Part shown: positions 59,801 to 64,000 of the stretch, piece by piece | How the letters are laid out: every line of letters starts with the position of its first letter | How positions within the stretch are numbered: the stretch's first letter is position 1 | Assembly (NCBI GenBank): GCA_001414345.1 | Contig: LLCB01000043.1 | Location: 205,165 to 269,164 of the forward strand | Direction of reading: 5' to 3' | Source: Hymenoscyphus infarciens | Taxonomy: Eukaryota > Ascomycota > Leotiomycetes > Helotiales > Helotiaceae | Length of the DNA: 64,000 nucleotides | Position numbers and translations under genes: made by a program | Notes under the pieces: model-generated | The model's database searches: none | Told to the model about the DNA's origin: nothing | Seen by the model: the letters and a program-made list of their open reading frames with translations, nothing else

Positions 59801-61720
59801 TATCTCCTGCGTCAAGGTGCCCCCACACGATGAAGGCATCTCGATTTCTCAATCCAGTATGTACAGCGGATAGGAAGGAAGGGGAAGGGCCAATTTTAAG
59901 CGATGCTATCCGATGCCATCCCAAGTTTACACCAACGAGCGTTGAGCAGGAAGCTATCTCTGCATCTCTGCTCTGCAGAAATGGAGACACGGAGTCGACG
60001 GAAGTATCTTTAGTCCGCACAACCTAGGTAACTCTTGAGACCCAGTCCTAGGTACAGTAAGTAAATCCCCACAGCCTTGGACGGGCAGATCCGCGTTGCG
60101 AGTTACCTACAACAGCCATTGGGTCTCGTAAGAGAGTCTGCTGGCGCTGTGCTGCTGGACTGGTACGGTACCATGATCGTGATTTTTCTTTATCTCTGCC
60201 TCTCCACCCGAATACAAGCGAACCATCTTCCTCTTTGACTCCTTCCGATCTCCCCTCACAATCTTTTCCCCTTGAACTTTTCCCTTACCAGAGGAGTCAC
60301 TTCTCACCTAGAAAGCCTCTTGTACCTACATCTGCTACATCTGGCGCTGCATGTCCATTCACTGCACTGCACTGCACTGCCCCTGTTCAATTCTTCTTCC
60401 ATCCAGTGATCCGACTCGACCTGCCCTGCCCTGCTCGCTTTCCCTCGACCCCGCCATCAGAAGAAGCAAGTCCACGACCCCCTCGCAAGGGCATCTGCAC
60501 GTCGACGAAGAACACAGAACACTTCATGGTTATTTGAACGAACCCCCACGCCAACATCGTGAAGTGGAATTGAATTTGCGCCGAGGGAGAAGACTGCCGT
60601 CCAGCTGCCCTACCCTGCCCTGCCCTGCCCTGCCCTGCCCTATCTCCTACGCGCCAGTCGTACAACTACCCCCCTCTCCCCTCCAAGCACACCCACCCAC
60701 GACCCCGCTAACAGCCAAACCACAACCACAACCACCACCACCCCGCTAACAGCCAACCACCACCACCACCACCACCACCACCACAACCACCACCCAGATC
60801 CCCTAATCACCCGGCCCGTCAACGCCAGCAATTGAATATCTCAACCACCCACGTTGTCCAGCTCTCAAACAACCTTCAATTTCTTGCACCTGCATCAACA
60901 ACCCACCGTCGCCTCCACAATAGGTACACGACTCGCCCCCCGACTGGCTCGAATCTCATCTCTTCTCCGCCCTTGACTTTCATGCATCACGCACAGCATT
61001 CGGCTACCTAGTCAAGAACCTTAGGGAGAGACCCTGAACCACCCCAGATGGTCGTAGACCTAGCTAGTCCCACGAACCTCTTAAGAACTTCAAGCCCGCC
61101 AGCTCTTTCCCCCCGTGAAAAAAAAAAAATCACATCTCACCATATTAATTCAAGCCGATAGTGAGAAAATAAGCTGAGTTGAGACAACATCAACTCTTTT
61201 GGTCCATTCTCTGCGTGGGGATCCCTTCAACCCTCCCCCGCCGCCTCCGTCACCGAGCAGCTGTTCACAGCGAAAGAGTGCATCACCTGCACCAACCAAC
61301 TCTCACTCTCACTCACCTTATTCTCCTTTTCCCTCTCGCCTCGGTCTCGCCTGTCCACCCTCTTCTGTTGCTTGCCTACCTCATCCGCCCAAAATACCCA
61401 CGTCTCTTAAGCAAATCGCCCCCCTCCACCCCCAGTCTCACATCGCTGCGCATGGTGATTGCGTGTGTGTCACTTACAACTGTCCGCATTTGGTGATCTG
61501 AAAAAAGTCATACGCACTGCCCTGCCTTGCGCCCAGCTTCTTTCACGATCCAGCCCTTCGGTTGGTTGTTTTTACCTCAACTTAACCGGCCCCATCGGTT
61601 GGATTGCAGGCGTGAGGATCCGGGTGGCTGCAAGGCACTGCTTCTTAAAAAGTCCGCCTGCAGTAATATCCTTGTCCAACTAGTCCGAGGGTCAAACTCG
61701 TCTGCGAGTATAGAAGCATC
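56808..61720. other. 4.9-kb region without a recognisable gene
   Basis: Composition is normal, not RIP-like. It holds G/T-rich DNA (57200-58350), many short tandem words (GTGTTACTG at about 57470-57500; GGGAT units at about 58066-58082; CCTGC at about 60612-60640; CAC triplets at about 60750-60785), and pyrimidine-rich DNA from 60400 on that could be promoter and long 5' leader of the ACT gene. No open frame shows a known family. Long leaders or non-coding transcripts are possible. Confidence 0.5.
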
Positions 61721-63214
61721 ATGAATGCTCAAATTTCCTTCATTGTAAGTCATCATTTGATTGCTATTGTCCCTGTCATGTGCGACAGACCCCCCCATTG
61801 ATACTTGGCGGGTGACGGGAATAATACCGGCTTCACTGGAACAATGCTCCAAGCAAGGCTATGAGTGATTCCCAAGTCATTTGTGCTTCCGTACTTGGTA
61901 GCTTCACAATGAATCATGGCGGTCGCAAGAAATTTCAAATATCTTGTCTTGCGACGATCTTTCAAATCTTCACCTTCTCACAAACATGTGGATTTCTCAT
62001 ACATGTCCGACGAAACTCAAGTCAAGCCCGTCCTTTGCAACTGTACTGACGGCCCACAGGAGGGACAATTCAGCCTCATCCATATTCCGTTGCCTCTCTA
62101 CTCGGCTCTTCTTCAACCTATATTGCGGGTACTCCTCCCTCATGGCGGACCAACAGGCAGCGAGGAGCCGGAAGGATTACTGGAAGGACTTTCCACCGAC
62201 AACAAGCATGGATTCTTGAATATCAGTGTTACACCAATCGAATGTTCCATCGTATGCCACACCTCATGGGCCCAAAATGTCTTCGAACCCGTCATCAAAA
62301 GATTGCCAGAGGAGTCTTCCAAACAAGTGCAGATTTCCAAGGATACCTACATCATTTTCTCCGTCAGCAGTGCTGGCATGGAAGCTGGTCAACGAGTGAT
62401 GGACCTCACATCCCCTCTGGCCATGGCTGGCATTCCTATTTTCTTCATCACCACTTATTACACGGATTTCATTCTGGTCCCCAGCAAAGATCGAGCTACG
62501 GTGGGCAAAGCTCTGGTAGAAAGAGGTTTCGAATTCTCGGAAAACGATTCTGCTTATGTGGCACCCAACAGCGTCGCCCATTCTCGAAATACATCTACGC
62601 CTTCCAATCCTCCTTCAACCCCACCACCAACCAACGTCGCCGATCTCCAAGCGCGCACCTTTTCCCAACTGAGAAAACGAAAGGTCGTCCCTTTTGTGGA
62701 ACCCGATCTTCGCCTCATCCAATGCTCTGGTAAAGAAATTATACACGAGGATGAATATCCTAGTCGCACATATAACGGCAATGGCTCAACACACTCGCAA
62801 TCCTGGCTCGACAACATCGATCCGAAACTCTACATGGGACTCGTCTCGGCGCTCATCCAACAACCTCGATTCCTCTCCGTCACATTAGCTGAAGATGACG
62901 CACCCTCTCTCCTCGTTGACAAAAACCTCCTCTGGCTCTTTGGAAATTCCATTGCGGGAGATACGGATTGCGAATTAGTGCCTATATTCCTCGATCTGGT
63001 AAATTTACCGCTGGAGAGCACGGGCATTGTGTGTGGTGTTGCGGGGAAGTTGGTGGATGAGATGAGGAGTTTGGAGTTGGCTAATCCCGAGGGAGAGGGA
63101 GCGCCGGAATTGAGTTATTTGAGTACGGCGCGTGCGGGAGCTGTGGTGTTGAATTATGAGGGGAGTGTGAGGGCTTTGGATGCGCTGGCGCCGTTGTTGG
63201 AGAAGAGTGAGTGA
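61721..63214 (+). CDS. CASTOR-like ACT-domain protein
   Basis: Exon 1 is only 24 nt (61721-61744, MNAQISFI); after a 315-nt intron, exon 2 (62060-63214) continues EGQFSLIHIPLPLYSALLQP, giving 392 residues. The long frame reaching back to 61916 has no family similarity before 62060, which supports this start. The fold is a tandem ACT_7/CASTOR-type protein: PIECSIVCHTSWAQ, DTYIIFSVSSAGMEAGQRVM, GIPIFFITTYYTDFILVP, then a Pro/Ser linker, a second part with PRFLSVTLAEDDAPSLLVD and a final ACT segment ending LSYLSTARAGAVVL. Human CASTOR1 binds arginine and signals to TORC1 through GATOR2; whether the fungal protein senses an amino acid is not known. Cytosolic, no membrane segment. Confidence 0.83.
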
Positions 63215-64000
63215 GGGGGTTCTTTCGATCTTCGACTCAAGAACCTAAGCGAGTAGACTTGGGGGGAGAGGACAGCACTGTCGATCTTTCGGTTCGTCAC
63301 GCGTTGGTTGGCATCCCTTCGTCGATACCACTTCACCATCGCGCTTTCCCTTGTTGTTCTCCACCAACAGCAAGCAGACTGGTAGAAAAACGCATACGAA
63401 AACATCACAGCACAGCAAACGCAACACCATCACCACTCACTCAACCGTCATCCACTTCATCCACTTCACTTCATCTCCAGAGTCCACCCCCCCCCCCCCC
63501 CCCCCCCCCCCCCCAAAAAAAGTTTCTTGATTTTTCTTTTCTCATTTTCTTTTCTCTTTTTCCCTCATTCATTCCTTTTCCATTTTCCATTTTCCATTTT
63601 CCATATTTCATTTCATTTCATTTCTCTTCTCTTCTTTTCTCATTTTTGATCCGGGTGGGATCACTGGATCAGGCAATTTCGAGTTTCGTTGCATATTGAT
63701 GGCAAAAAAAAGTTTTAGGCTGGCGTTGACGTGTTTTTTTTTTTTTTGCGATGTGGATTTGGGATTTGCGATGTGGAATTAGGGATTGGGATTGGGATTC
63801 TCTTTTTCTCTCGGTTGAGGTGAAGGGTGAGGATTGAGAGGATTGAGGGATTGAGGGATCGAGGGGTTGAGGAAAGGGACTAAAATCTTCTTTTTGTTTT
63901 GCTTCATTTCATCTTGCATTTTTTGTGGAGCGGGTGGTTTGGGAGTTTTTTTTAGTTTTTTTCTTCTTCTTTTTTTCTTGTTTTTTTTTTTTTTTTTTTT
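63215..64000. other. 3' flank with poly-C, TTCCATTT repeats and T runs
   Basis: No gene. It contains a run of 28 C at 63487-63514 followed by seven A, TTTTCCA units at about 63575-63605, GGATTGAGG-type units at about 63835-63870, and a T run to the window end. The length of the homopolymers may be unreliable in assembly. Confidence 0.7.

Noticed and set aside
59544..60027. Overlapping open frames on both strands in the 4.9-kb gap
   Set aside because: They are pyrimidine-rich, mutually overlapping, without motif, and several lack an ATG start.
61916..62059. N-terminal extension of the ACT gene in the long open frame
   Set aside because: It has no similarity to the family; the spliced 24-nt exon gives the expected N-terminus.

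Overview
This is nuclear DNA of a filamentous ascomycete. The core genes have many short phase-conserved introns (about 45-60 nt, GTAAGT-like donors, CTAAC-like branch sites), and the families present (2EXR, DUF3716-type Cys domain, Pho84-like permease, B56 PP2A subunit, HAT2, XRN1) fit a Leotiomycetes-type fungus; the class is an inference. Very AT-rich, stop-saturated blocks with TpA excess look like transposon DNA mutated by RIP (repeat-induced point mutation, CpA to TpA).

The window has a two-speed layout. About 1-17.2 kb is a gene graveyard. Two large AT-rich blocks (1-2187 and about 6960-11765) surround an MFS drug transporter with one nonsense codon, an apparently intact Cys-domain gene, an aldehyde dehydrogenase cut off by the second block, a NAD(P)-binding protein gene split by a 506-bp inverted-repeat element, a four-exon small gene (family member A), a tRNA-Arg, and a truncated 2EXR gene. 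From 17.7 to 29.0 kb lies a clean housekeeping segment: TFIIIC tau95, PP2A B56 subunit, a Tlg1-type SNARE and a BCS1-like AAA ATPase. From 29 to 34.3 kb decay returns: a broken C2H2 gene, two further copies of the small family (B and C), and a third AT-rich block. From 34.8 to 43.4 kb come a six-exon conserved protein of unknown function, an intact nine-exon phosphate permease with a GC-AG intron and a 30-nt exon, and a ruined O-methyltransferase. From 44.3 to 63.2 kb the genes are intact again: a zinc-knuckle protein, a RING protein, HAT2 and XRN1 (divergent), a CID/SR protein, then a 4.9-kb gene-free stretch and a CASTOR-like ACT protein.

The housekeeping genes act in RNA and chromatin metabolism (Pol III transcription, histone acetylation, mRNA decay, probably mRNA processing), phosphatase targeting, membrane fusion, mitochondrial assembly, phosphate uptake and perhaps amino-acid sensing. 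There is no operon logic; only shared divergent promoters link neighbours. The least explained item is a small paralogous family (A at 15377-16075, B at 31895-32651, C at 31132-31485) with conserved exon layout, a conserved Gly-rich C-terminal motif, and an in-frame stop in front of that motif in both A and B. Many pseudogene stops here can be explained as CpA to TpA changes, pointing to RIP leaking from repeats or acting on duplicated accessory genes.
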